Part shown: one piece after another, positions 9,209 through 17,134 of the stretch
How the letters are laid out: each line of letters starts with the position of its first letter
How positions within the stretch are numbered: position 1 is the first letter of the stretch
Source: Desulfuromonas sp.
Lineage (GTDB): Bacteria; Desulfobacterota; Desulfuromonadia; Desulfuromonadales; Desulfuromonadaceae
Direction of reading: 5' to 3'
DNA: 50,528 nucleotides
NCBI GenBank assembly: GCA_028685815.1
Contig: JAQUDG010000003.1
Coordinates: 1-50,528 of the forward strand
Position numbers and translations under genes: made by a program
Notes under the pieces: model-generated
What the model was told of the DNA's origin: nothing
The model's database searches: none
What the model saw: only the letters and a program-made list of their open reading frames with translations

Positions 9209-9522
9209 AAAAATAAGGGAGGTTTTTCTGTATAGAGTTGGGGGATAGAAAATTTGTTGCTCCCTTGTCATGTGATGTTGCTCTGAATAGCATCTTTCGT
9301 GCCATTACTTAACATGAGCAAGGACGCCTACTTATTTCATCGGTATAAGGCGCTGAAATCTTTAGCTATACCTAGATTTTAAAAGTATTTATCTTGAAGT
9401 ATTCTACCTCCGTGCAGAGGCATAGAAAAACTTTTTGTGCCTAAAGTGGCACAGTTAGCGAAAGCAGTGTGGCGTAAGTGGCTCATATTTGGCATGTATT
9501 GCAGTAAGTGTACGAACTAGGC
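9209..9522 (-). other. Long 3' stretch after the hydrogenase-like regulator gene
   Basis: This interval of about 310 bases separates the regulator stop codon from the terminator at 9172-9208. It has no credible reading frame. A perfect hairpin TGTGCC/GGCACA (9436-9453) lies inside and, on the minus strand, is followed by AAAAGTTTTT; it may be a first, weaker terminator. A small RNA from this interval is possible but not shown. Confidence 0.35.
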
Positions 9523-11805
9523 TCACTTCTGGTGTTTGAAATCGGCTCTGTTCAAATGATGCTTTTCAAGCAAGCGGTAAAAACTTCGCCTTGGGATCTG
9601 CGCCTGCCTTGCTGCCAGAGCTACATTGCCAGCACTTTTGTGCAGATATGTTTTTATCAGTCCCTTCTCGATCAAGTCTGCCTGTCTTTCCATCTGGGCG
9701 CGCAAAGATGCCGCGTCGGGGTCTGAGTCTGAAGCTTTCCCGCCGATTAGTTCAGTGAACACCACTGGTAGGTTGGCCAAATGAATACAGGTGTCGTTGG
9801 TCAGCACCGCTGCACGCTCTATAATATTCTGTAGCTCACGGATATTTCCGGGCCAGTGGTACAGGCGCATAGCATCGATAGCGTTGCGGTCGATACTGTC
9901 GATATGTTTATTCACTCGCTTGCTAGCGTGGCGTAGAAAATGTTCGACCAATTCTTCCAGCGCACTGAGACGACTGCGCAAGGGAGGCATGGTTATAGAA
10001 AAGACATTTAAGCGATAGAATAGGTCCTCGCGGAACCATCCTTCTTCCAGGCCATGTTCGAGATTTTTATTGGTTGCCGCTATCAGGCGTACATCAACTT
10101 TTTTGCTTTTGGTGCTCCCGATGGGACGTATTTCACCACTGTCGAGAACCCGGAGCAATTCAGCCTGCAATTTCGGGGTAATATCCCCTATCTCGTCTAA
10201 GAAAATAGTGCCGCTATTTGCCGCTTCAAACAGCCCTATTTTATCACTTATGGCGCCGGTAAATGCCCCTTTGCAGTGCCCGAAAAGTTCACTCTCAAGC
10301 AGGCTATCGTTGAGGGTGGTGCAGTTCAGGGTTACTAGGTGTCGGTCTGCCCTGGGGCTCACCTCGTGGATAGCGCGTGCCGTTAGTTCCTTGCCGGTGC
10401 CACTCTCTCCGCGGATAAGAACCGTGGTCGGAGTCGGGCCAACTTGGTGGATAAGGTTCAGAACGTCGGCAGTGTGGATATCGTTGCCCACGATGGATAT
10501 TTCTCCAAATTCCTGTGCTAGGGCGTGTTTTGCCAACTCGTATTTTTGGGTGAGGATAAGCCGGTCCTCTTCGAGCCTTTTTAGGGCAAAGGGCGGACAC
10601 ATCTCAATTTCTGCCAGCCCTTGGTGTACTGCAATGGCATGATCACGGCACGTGCTGTAACCGCATCCACCACAATTTAATTCATCAGCCGCAGTGCGTT
10701 TGTTGGTCTGCTGTAAGATTTTGCGCACACTTTCACTGCTAGGGAGCTCCAGGGGCTTGTGTTTGTTGTAAAATTTACGGGTGAGGTCCGTTTCTAGGTG
10801 TTCAGTATTTGCCACAGCGGGCTCACGGTAGGAGATGTCTCGGCGGCGATAGTGGCACTGGATAAGCTTTTGTTTGGAGTAGGTGGTAAGGCGGTTGTTT
10901 TTACCTGGTCCGCCGATACAGCCGCCGTTACAGAAGCGGATGTCAACCAGTTTGGCCTCAATGCGACCTGCGGCCAGATCACGGATTATCTCCAGCGAGT
11001 TTTGTTCCCCTTCACTGCAGATATACTCGGGATTAGCAAAGTCGGGATGGATGTCGAGTACCTGAAATGGCCCGCCGCTGATGGGGAACAGGCAGCCTCT
11101 ATCTGGTTGGTGTCCGTTAAATGGGGTGGAGCCCAGGCGCGCGAGATCAAGTTTGTGGCGGTTGAATAGCTGGCTGAGTTCTTGATAGGTGAGGACGACA
11201 TCGATGGCGTCAGCCACAGCATCTGCGTAGATTTCGAATTTGCCTGCGATGCATGAACTGATATAGACCACACTTGCGTCTGCGCCATGTTGCCCTTTGA
11301 GCATCCGCCCCATGGCTACCATCGGAGACACCACCGGCATCAGATTTTTGATGATCTGTGGGTAGTGGCGTTCGATAAGATCGACAATGGTGGGGCAGTG
11401 TGAAGCTATAAGCGGAGCCGCGGCTTTGGTTTTGAGGTGCTTGCGATATTCGTGACTGAGCAATTCTGCGCCATATGAACCCTGATGCACCTCATCGAAG
11501 CCCAGACGCCTAAGGCCAGTAACGAGTTGATTGGGGGATATGTCCTTAAAAAAAGCCGGGTAAGAACAGCCAAGAACCGCTATTTTGCGATTCTTCTGTG
11601 CCAGGATTTGCACAGCATTTTCATAGCTGTCCGCCACAACTTTTGCCTTTTGGGTGCACACGGCAATGCATTTTCCGCAGCCTATGCAGCGTGAATGGAT
11701 AACTTCTACATGGGTTGGGCGCACGCGTATAGCCTTGACGGGGCAATTGCGCACGCAGGCGTAGCATTTTTGGCAACGTTCTTTTACGGTTTTAATCGGA
11801 CCCAT
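9523..11805 (-). CDS. Sigma-54-dependent activator fused to a ferredoxin and [FeFe]-hydrogenase-like sensor
   Basis: The 760-residue protein has three parts. Residues 1-55 hold two ferredoxin-type 4Fe-4S motifs (C11/14/17/21 and C40/43/46/50). Residues 70-330 resemble the large-subunit domain of [FeFe]-hydrogenase: Cys137 in SHCP, Cys185 in SSCIAGKFE, Cys292 and Cys296 in FCNGGCIGG align with the four ligands of the H-cluster 4Fe-4S part. The usual proton-relay Cys before Cys137 is His. A further CxxC-C-C motif (C378, C381, C386, C403) resembles the PF04060 cluster domain. Residues 435-670 are an AAA+ sigma-54 activator with GESGTGKE, GAFTGA and FLDEIGD. A Fis-type HTH ends the protein. There is no receiver or PAS domain, so the iron-sulfur part is the likely sensor, for H2 or redox state. 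GGAGC precedes the ATG. Confidence 0.85.
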   Translation of the reverse strand: MGPIKTVKERCQKCYACVRNCPVKAIRVRPTHVEVIHSRCIGCGKCIAVCTQKAKVVADSYENAVQILAQKNRKIAVLGCSYPAFFKDISPNQLVTGLRRLGFDEVHQGSYGAELLSHEYRKHLKTKAAAPLIASHCPTIVDLIERHYPQIIKNLMPVVSPMVAMGRMLKGQHGADASVVYISSCIAGKFEIYADAVADAIDVVLTYQELSQLFNRHKLDLARLGSTPFNGHQPDRGCLFPISGGPFQVLDIHPDFANPEYICSEGEQNSLEIIRDLAAGRIEAKLVDIRFCNGGCIGGPGKNNRLTTYSKQKLIQCHYRRRDISYREPAVANTEHLETDLTRKFYNKHKPLELPSSESVRKILQQTNKRTAADELNCGGCGYSTCRDHAIAVHQGLAEIEMCPPFALKRLEEDRLILTQKYELAKHALAQEFGEISIVGNDIHTADVLNLIHQVGPTPTTVLIRGESGTGKELTARAIHEVSPRADRHLVTLNCTTLNDSLLESELFGHCKGAFTGAISDKIGLFEAANSGTIFLDEIGDITPKLQAELLRVLDSGEIRPIGSTKSKKVDVRLIAATNKNLEHGLEEGWFREDLFYRLNVFSITMPPLRSRLSALEELVEHFLRHASKRVNKHIDSIDRNAIDAMRLYHWPGNIRELQNIIERAAVLTNDTCIHLANLPVVFTELIGGKASDSDPDAASLRAQMERQADLIEKGLIKTYLHKSAGNVALAARQAQIPRRSFYRLLEKHHLNRADFKHQK

Positions 11806-11939
11806 GAATTTATATAGCTCCGTAGTAGGGCGGGTGGCGGGAATGGCGGTAAAATCCGCAATTCAGCCAAGTGTGCCATTGGTGACACATCAAGTCAACG
11901 CTTAATCTTAGTGCTCAGTGCAGCAGTGGGGTGGGGGTA

Positions 11940-12920
11940 TTAAAGACCGCGTAGCTGTAGTTCCAGGTAGCGATGACATGCAACCTGCTGCATGGTGCCT
12001 GCGGCGACAAGTTCTGGTTGTTGGATTGCGCAGAGCGCGATAGCGTAGGGACAGCGGGGATGGAAGGGGCAGCCATCAGGACGGGAAAGAGCAGAAGGGA
12101 TATCTGGGCTTGGGACATATTCTTTGCGTCTGTGGGGGTCAGCAACGGGGAGTGCTTGCAGGAGCATCTCGGTATACGGGTGCAGCGGTTTTTCGAAGAT
12201 ATCCTGGGTTGGAGATGTTTCGACAATGCGCCCTAGATACATTACCGCCACTCTGGTGCAGATACGCTGTACCACGGAAAGGTCATGGGATATAAATACG
12301 TAGGTCAGGGAAAATTCCCGCTTAAGATTGTGCAGTAGCGCTAAGATTTGAGCCTGCACCGATAAGTCTAGGGCGGATACGGGCTCATCAGCAATAATTA
12401 GCTCCGGGTGCAGGCTCAGGGCGCGGGCAATCCCTATCCGCTGACGTTGTCCACCGGAAAATTCGTGCGGGTAACGCTGCGCATCTGCTGCATCGAGCCC
12501 CACGGCGCGGAGATTTTGCTCAACCTGAGCCCGCATGTCGGCAGGGGTTAGCCTATGGATAATAAAGGGCTCAGCTAAAATATCCTGTACCCGCATACGT
12601 GGATTCAGGGAGGAAAAAGGATCCTGAAAAACCATCTGGATTTTGCGCCGCAGAGGGCGCATACGTCGGGAAGATAGGTGGGTGATGTCTATGTTATCAA
12701 AATAGATACTGCCGCTGTCGACGGGGAGGAGCCGTGTCGCCAGTTTTCCCAGGGTAGATTTACCGCAGCCAGATTCCCCCACCAATCCCAGAACTTCACC
12801 CCTGTGGACGCACAGATTTACCTCGCTGACGGCGCGGACTTCCTTGCACTTTGAACCCGGCGCGCGGCTGTGGATGCTGAACGTTTTACTCACATTGTTG
12901 AGGTGTAATAATGTCTTCAT
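11940..12920 (-). CDS. oppF: Oligopeptide/dipeptide ABC transporter ATPase, OppF/DppF type
   Basis: This is an ATP-binding subunit of peptide importers. It carries Walker [10 protein letters not shown], the Q-loop FQDPFSSLNP, the signature SGGQRQR, Walker B LIIADEP and the switch His in FISHD. The C-terminal extension retains Cys residues in DGCPFHPRCPYA, ALC and VACHR, which in recently studied relatives hold a 4Fe-4S cluster. The frame is open up to 13013, but the ATG at 12920 overlaps the oppD stop (ATGA), has GGGAGA about 8 bases upstream, and gives a normal 326-residue protein. No permease or binding-protein gene lies in the window. Confidence 0.9.
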   Translation of the reverse strand: MKTLLHLNNVSKTFSIHSRAPGSKCKEVRAVSEVNLCVHRGEVLGLVGESGCGKSTLGKLATRLLPVDSGSIYFDNIDITHLSSRRMRPLRRKIQMVFQDPFSSLNPRMRVQDILAEPFIIHRLTPADMRAQVEQNLRAVGLDAADAQRYPHEFSGGQRQRIGIARALSLHPELIIADEPVSALDLSVQAQILALLHNLKREFSLTYVFISHDLSVVQRICTRVAVMYLGRIVETSPTQDIFEKPLHPYTEMLLQALPVADPHRRKEYVPSPDIPSALSRPDGCPFHPRCPYAIALCAIQQPELVAAGTMQQVACHRYLELQLRGL

Positions 12921-13864
12921 TCCGCGATCTCCCAAGTGCGCACCCAATGGCTCTTGCCGACTTGTTGCATGGGGGGGAATCCACTCGTACGGGGGCGAAA
13001 GTTTGGCGCCCACTGCTCCTGCGAGTGTGGAATAGCTGCAGAGATGGAGGTGGCTAGGTCCGTGCTGACGCAGCTGAGGAGATGCCGGGTGTACGGATGG
13101 TGTGGACGTTTAAAGATGCTGAACGTGTCAGCCTGCTCAACAATCATGCCGGCGTACATCAGGGCAATATGATCGGCATGTTGCGCAACTACTCCCAGAT
13201 CATGACTTATTAGCAGTAAGCCCATCTGGCGCTGGCGCTGCTGGGTGCGCAATAGATGCATTATTTGCGCTTGAATGGTCACATCCAGAGCTGTTGTAGG
13301 CTCATCTGCGATTAAAATCTGCGGGTCACATGCCAAGGCCATGGCAATGGTCGCGCGCTGGCGCATGCCGCCGGATAGCTGATGCGGGAAAGAGTCTAGA
13401 CGTTCCTGTGGATTGGGCATGCCAACTTGGTGGAGTAATTCTGCGGCTTTGGTTCTGGCCTGTTTTTTGCTGAGCCCTTGGTGCAGTAAAAGCACTTCTT
13501 CGATCTGGACTCCGATGGAAAACACTGGATTCAATGCGGTCATGGGGTCTTGAAAGATCATAGCGATCTGGTTGCCCCTGACGCGGCGCAGTTGCTCTGG
13601 AGCCAACAGGGTTAGGTCGCGTTTGTCGAACCATATGTGCCCATCAACAATGCGCCCTGGTTTTGGCACCAACCCGAGGATCGATAGCGCGGTCATTGAT
13701 TTTCCACACCCAGACTCGCCTACCAGAGCGGTGGTCTGCCCTGCATGTAGGGTCATGCTGAGGTTGCGCACCGCCTTAATTATTCCGGTATGGGTAAAGA
13801 AAAAAGTGCTTAGATCTTCAATTTGTAGCAGCGGATCTGTGGCTATAGAATGGTCAGCATGCAT
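12917..13864 (-). CDS. oppD: Oligopeptide/dipeptide ABC transporter ATPase, OppD/DppD type
   Basis: This is the partner ATPase of OppF, with Walker [10 protein letters not shown]-loop [10 protein letters not shown], signature SGGMRQR, Walker B LIADEP and switch His in LISHD. The 315-residue length is normal. The C-terminal tail is odd: the cysteine signature expected there (as in OppF) is absent, leaving FRPRTSGF and HWVRTW, where relatives have Cys. It starts 10 bases after the histidine kinase stop codon, so the kinase, oppD and oppF form one transcript. The ribosome-binding site is weak (GGGAGC lies about 15 bases away), which suggests coupling. Confidence 0.9.
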   Translation of the reverse strand: MHADHSIATDPLLQIEDLSTFFFTHTGIIKAVRNLSMTLHAGQTTALVGESGCGKSMTALSILGLVPKPGRIVDGHIWFDKRDLTLLAPEQLRRVRGNQIAMIFQDPMTALNPVFSIGVQIEEVLLLHQGLSKKQARTKAAELLHQVGMPNPQERLDSFPHQLSGGMRQRATIAMALACDPQILIADEPTTALDVTIQAQIMHLLRTQQRQRQMGLLLISHDLGVVAQHADHIALMYAGMIVEQADTFSIFKRPHHPYTRHLLSCVSTDLATSISAAIPHSQEQWAPNFRPRTSGFPPMQQVGKSHWVRTWEIAE

Positions 13865-13874
13865 GTGGTGTAAT

Positions 13875-15404
13875 TTATGCTCCCTTGCTCAGGGGGAGGC
13901 CAAATGTGACGATGCTGCCTTGGTGCGGCTTGCTCTGGATCTCAATTTCGCCACCGTGGGCAGTTATTACCTGCTTAACCAGACTCATCCCCAGACCGAT
14001 TCCGGGGGTTGACTGGCCCCAGTTTTCCGCCCGATAGAAGCGGTCAAATATGTGGCTGAGTTCTTCTTTGCTCATCCCCACCCCTTCATCCTGGATTTTA
14101 AATATGTAGCGTTCCTGTTCACGCCTAGCGCTGATTTTGATAATGCCATTTTTCGGGGAGAATTTAACCGCGTTATCGATAATGTTTTCCAGCACCTGAT
14201 ATATCTTTTTAGCGTCCACATTCAAGCTGGTTTCTGGTTGATCTATGTCAAACTTGAAGCTGACTTCGGCAGGTAGATCCTGGCAGAGTTTGCGTACCGG
14301 CTGCAAAATCTCGGCAACGCTGTGAAATCCCTTGTGCAGGCACAGGGCGCTTCCGTTTTCGATTCGGCGCAGGGCAAGCAAATTGTCAATCATGTGGTCT
14401 AGGTGCCAGGCTTTATCGTAAATATAGGTGAGGAATTCGTGCTGCTGTTCTGCGGGGAGCTGCTCCTGAGCCAGGAGTAGTTCGGAGTAGCCAGAAATAG
14501 CGGTAATAGGTGTTTTGAGATTGTGGGTTGCGGTGGAGAGAAATTCGTCTTTGAGCTGTTCAAGTTTATATTCATCGGTCGTATCGTGAAGGATGAGAAT
14601 TATCGCGCCGGTACGAACATTTTCATTGTTGACTGCGGCTATTTTGGCTTTTACCACCCGCGTGGAACCGTCGGCGGTGAGCAGGCGGAAAGTGCGACCG
14701 CTGCTTCCTTCGGCGCCAACGTTGAAGAAGCCTTCTGTGCTGTCACTGGTACAATTATCAAACATTTGAGCCAGGGGTTTGCCACGCATTTTTTCGGCAG
14801 AAATTTCCAGCATAGCAACGGCGGCGCTGTTTACCAGTTCAATATTGCGGATTTCATCGGTCACCACTAGGCCATCGTCTATGGAGGCTAGAATGTCATA
14901 GATTCGGTTGCGTTCCTGCTGCAGGTGCGCATGTGCTCGGGCCTGCTGCGCTGCAAGTTGGCGAGTGCGGTGCATATATAATCCGAGGATGATTCCGCTT
15001 GCGCCCCCGAACAGTATTGGCGTGACAAAGCCTGGCGCTTTTAGCGGATAGCCCGCCAGCACCTTTTGGGTTGCGGAGAAGGCACTCAAAACTACACTGC
15101 CGCCAATGAGACATGCGACGTAATAGGTGATTTTATGGAGCGTTCTTTCTGGCCCCATCTCTGCGTATGTTTTCAGTTCGTGTTGCTGTAGACGCATGAT
15201 CAGGATGCGGAGGTAAAGAGCAACGCCTCCCCCTAGCGTGATTGGTACCACATAGCCTACGCTTCGTTGAGGATAGCCGGCCATGGTTTTTTGGATATAA
15301 GAAAAAAAACACAGGATAATCGCCCCGGCTACGAAGGCCCCTATATGAAACAGCACTGCGCCAGTTGAGGAGGGGGTTTTTTTGTTGGTGCGTTCTTGTT
15401 CCAT
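13875..15404 (-). CDS. Membrane PAS sensor histidine kinase with duplicated transmembrane domain
   Basis: The 509-residue protein begins with four hydrophobic helices arranged as two copies of one unit: residues 35-60 and 110-135 share the pattern QKxxAGYPxxxxGYVxPIxxGG. A short coiled coil leads into a PAS domain (about 165-280). HisKA follows with the phospho-acceptor His294 in THNLKTP, then HATPase with the N box (DNAVKFSP), DEGVGM and GIGLGM. No response regulator is adjacent. The gene sits directly upstream of oppD-oppF. GGAGC lies about 9 bases before the ATG. The signal is unknown. Confidence 0.85.
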   Translation of the reverse strand: MEQERTNKKTPSSTGAVLFHIGAFVAGAIILCFFSYIQKTMAGYPQRSVGYVVPITLGGGVALYLRILIMRLQQHELKTYAEMGPERTLHKITYYVACLIGGSVVLSAFSATQKVLAGYPLKAPGFVTPILFGGASGIILGLYMHRTRQLAAQQARAHAHLQQERNRIYDILASIDDGLVVTDEIRNIELVNSAAVAMLEISAEKMRGKPLAQMFDNCTSDSTEGFFNVGAEGSSGRTFRLLTADGSTRVVKAKIAAVNNENVRTGAIILILHDTTDEYKLEQLKDEFLSTATHNLKTPITAISGYSELLLAQEQLPAEQQHEFLTYIYDKAWHLDHMIDNLLALRRIENGSALCLHKGFHSVAEILQPVRKLCQDLPAEVSFKFDIDQPETSLNVDAKKIYQVLENIIDNAVKFSPKNGIIKISARREQERYIFKIQDEGVGMSKEELSHIFDRFYRAENWGQSTPGIGLGMSLVKQVITAHGGEIEIQSKPHQGSIVTFGLPLSKGA

Positions 15405-15797
15405 TTCGGTGCTCCAGCGTTGCAGGGGAGGTGTTTAAGCGAATTTTGGCTGGTCTATTCAGCGTTTCTGGGCGTATTTTGACACAAAATGGCGTAGTCT
15501 ACATTTGCAGACAGTGCGCGGTATTTTGCGTTTGTTTTGGGTCTTTTGGGCGCTCTGAACAGAGACCGTTGGCTGCGCCGAAGGACCTAGCGCACAGCAT
15601 AACATATTTGATAAGCTTTGCCTCGTTCATATAGAAGCTCTTATGTGTACCTGAAGTAAGTGAAAAGGGTTCCGCTGCATTCACCTTTTGCCCAAGGGTT
15701 ACACTATGCTATATTGCGAAAATTACGCTGTTTTAGCCAGCTTGGGATTGCCCCTCGGGGGCAGTGGAAGAAAAGCACTGGTGAAAGGGATAAGTTG
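15405..15797. other. Divergent intergenic region between kinase and PHP gene
   Basis: No gene is seen in these 393 bases. It must hold the minus-strand promoter of the kinase-oppDF unit, which could not be pinpointed, and plus-strand promoters for the PHP gene: TTGATA-N16-TATAGA (15608-15635) and the site annotated at 15688-15715. A GC-rich hairpin (TGCCCC / GGGGCA, about 15748-15764) lies in the PHP leader. Reading frames that extend the PHP protein upstream to 15660 lack a ribosome-binding site and conserved sequence. Confidence 0.4.
15688..15715 (+). promoter_or_regulatory. Candidate sigma-70 promoter of the PHP gene
   Basis: TTGCCC, a 16-base spacer, then TATATT preceded by TGC (an extended -10). 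A start near 15722 would give a 76-base leader. Confidence 0.45.
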
Positions 15798-16658
15798 GTG
15801 GCTTCTCGGGTTGATTTGCATGTGCATAGTTCCTGTTCTGATGGTAGATACCCGCCTGCGCAGTTGGTAAACATGGCTGCGGAACGTGGGGTGGATGTGC
15901 TAGCCCTGTGTGACCACGACTGTATAGATGGTATTGCCGAGGCCCAAAAAGCTGGAGTTAGTGCGGGGATGACACTGATTTCTGGGGTAGAATTTTCCTG
16001 CGTATGGGAAACCGATTCAAGAAACTACCCCGATATCCATTTGCTTGGCTACGGTTTTTGTCCCGATGATATACCGTTACAGGACGCCTTGCGTGAGTTT
16101 CAGGCTTTTCGCGCTCTGCGCAATGAGCGAATAGTTTCCAACGTCAACGTCATGTTGGAACGCGCGGGTTATCCCGGGCTTGATTTTAAGGCGGTGAAGC
16201 GTCGCGCAGGTGGCAGTATCGGGCGTCCACATATAGCCATGGAACTGATAGGGCAGGGATATGTTGCTGATGTTGAGGAAGCTTTCAGGCGCTATCTGGT
16301 GCCGAGTAACGTCGCAAAGCGCTTTTTCCCGGTGCAGGAAGCCATAGCCATGGTTCATGCAGCTGGCGGGGTGGCGGTTCTGGCTCATCCGCCCTACATA
16401 ACTTCATCCCGTGCCGAGATGTACACGCTCCTTGATGCCCTCACCGATATTGGGCTGCAGGGAGTTGAGGTTTACAACAACGGTGCTTCACGCGCCGACA
16501 TAGATTGGTATCTGGCGCAGACACGTTACCGTGGTCTCATCGCTACCGGGGGGTCGGATTTTCACGGCCTCGAAGAGGGTGGGGCAGAGTTCGGGCGGGT
16601 GCGCGCCTGTGGAGATATTCCACGCAGTTGTTATACGCAGTTGCAAGCTTTACTGTAA
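15798..16658 (+). CDS. PHP-domain phosphoesterase/nuclease, RNase AM (YciV/TrpH) family
   Basis: A polymerase-and-histidinol-phosphatase domain is shown by DLHVHSxxSDG, the Glu in GVEFSC, GRPHIA, LAHP and GSDFHG, which together make a three-metal site. YciV/RNase AM relatives trim 5' ends of short RNAs and rRNAs or hydrolyse 3',5'-bisphosphonucleotides. I chose the GTG at 15798: AAAGGGA lies 7 bases upstream and the protein (286 aa) then begins just before the conserved motif. An open frame extends to 15660 without support. Its neighbour downstream is an FKBP isomerase, 29 bases away. Confidence 0.85.
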   Translation: MASRVDLHVHSSCSDGRYPPAQLVNMAAERGVDVLALCDHDCIDGIAEAQKAGVSAGMTLISGVEFSCVWETDSRNYPDIHLLGYGFCPDDIPLQDALREFQAFRALRNERIVSNVNVMLERAGYPGLDFKAVKRRAGGSIGRPHIAMELIGQGYVADVEEAFRRYLVPSNVAKRFFPVQEAIAMVHAAGGVAVLAHPPYITSSRAEMYTLLDALTDIGLQGVEVYNNGASRADIDWYLAQTRYRGLIATGGSDFHGLEEGGAEFGRVRACGDIPRSCYTQLQALL

Positions 16659-16687
16659 CCCCAAAACAAGCAAAGGCAGTATGTATT

Positions 16688-17128
16688 ATGGCTCAGGTTA
16701 AGGCACAGGTAAAACAGGGCGCGCTGGTAAAGGTTCATTATACCGGCACATTCGATGACGGCACCGAGTTTGACAGTTCCGTGGGGAAGCAGCCCCTTGA
16801 GTTCACCTGCGGGGAAAGTCAGGTTATCTCGGGGTTTGAACAGGCCGTTAAGGGGATGAGCGTAGGGGAGAAAAAGGAGTTTCGCGTAGAGCCGCAGCAG
16901 GCTTATGGTGAATATGATGCCCAGCAGCAGATTGTGGTGGAGCGTTCCATGCTGCCGACCGATCTGGAACTGGAAGAGGGGGTTCAGCTTCAGATTGAAA
17001 TGGAATCTGGCGCACCGATACTTGTTCAGATCACCGATGTCAGTGCAGATAAGGTCACCCTTGACGCTAATCACCCGTTGGCTGGGAAATCCCTGAATTT
17101 TTCTCTTGAAGTTGTAGAAGTGGATTAG
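16688..17128 (+). CDS. FKBP-type peptidyl-prolyl isomerase, SlyD/FkpB-like
   Basis: The 146-residue protein shows the FKBP core (VHYTGTFDDGTEFDSS, PLEF, VISGFEQAVKGM, GEKKEF) with an inserted IF chaperone flap of about 55 residues, followed by the returning core sequence NHPLAGKSLNF. This is the SlyD/FkpB layout. The metal-binding His-rich tail of E. coli SlyD is missing. The ATG at 16688 is preceded only by a weak AAAGGC. Cytoplasmic location is inferred from the lack of a signal peptide. Confidence 0.9.
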   Translation: MAQVKAQVKQGALVKVHYTGTFDDGTEFDSSVGKQPLEFTCGESQVISGFEQAVKGMSVGEKKEFRVEPQQAYGEYDAQQQIVVERSMLPTDLELEEGVQLQIEMESGAPILVQITDVSADKVTLDANHPLAGKSLNFSLEVVEVD

Positions 17129-17134
17129 AAAAAC

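Noticed and set aside
9447-9500. TGGCAC and TGGCAT sequences resembling sigma-54 -24 boxes
   Set aside because: The GC doublet falls 10 rather than 12 bases from the GG, so the spacing excludes RpoN recognition.
15660-15797. N-terminal extension of the PHP protein
   Set aside because: It lacks conservation and a ribosome-binding site and spans a candidate promoter; the GTG at 15798 fits better.
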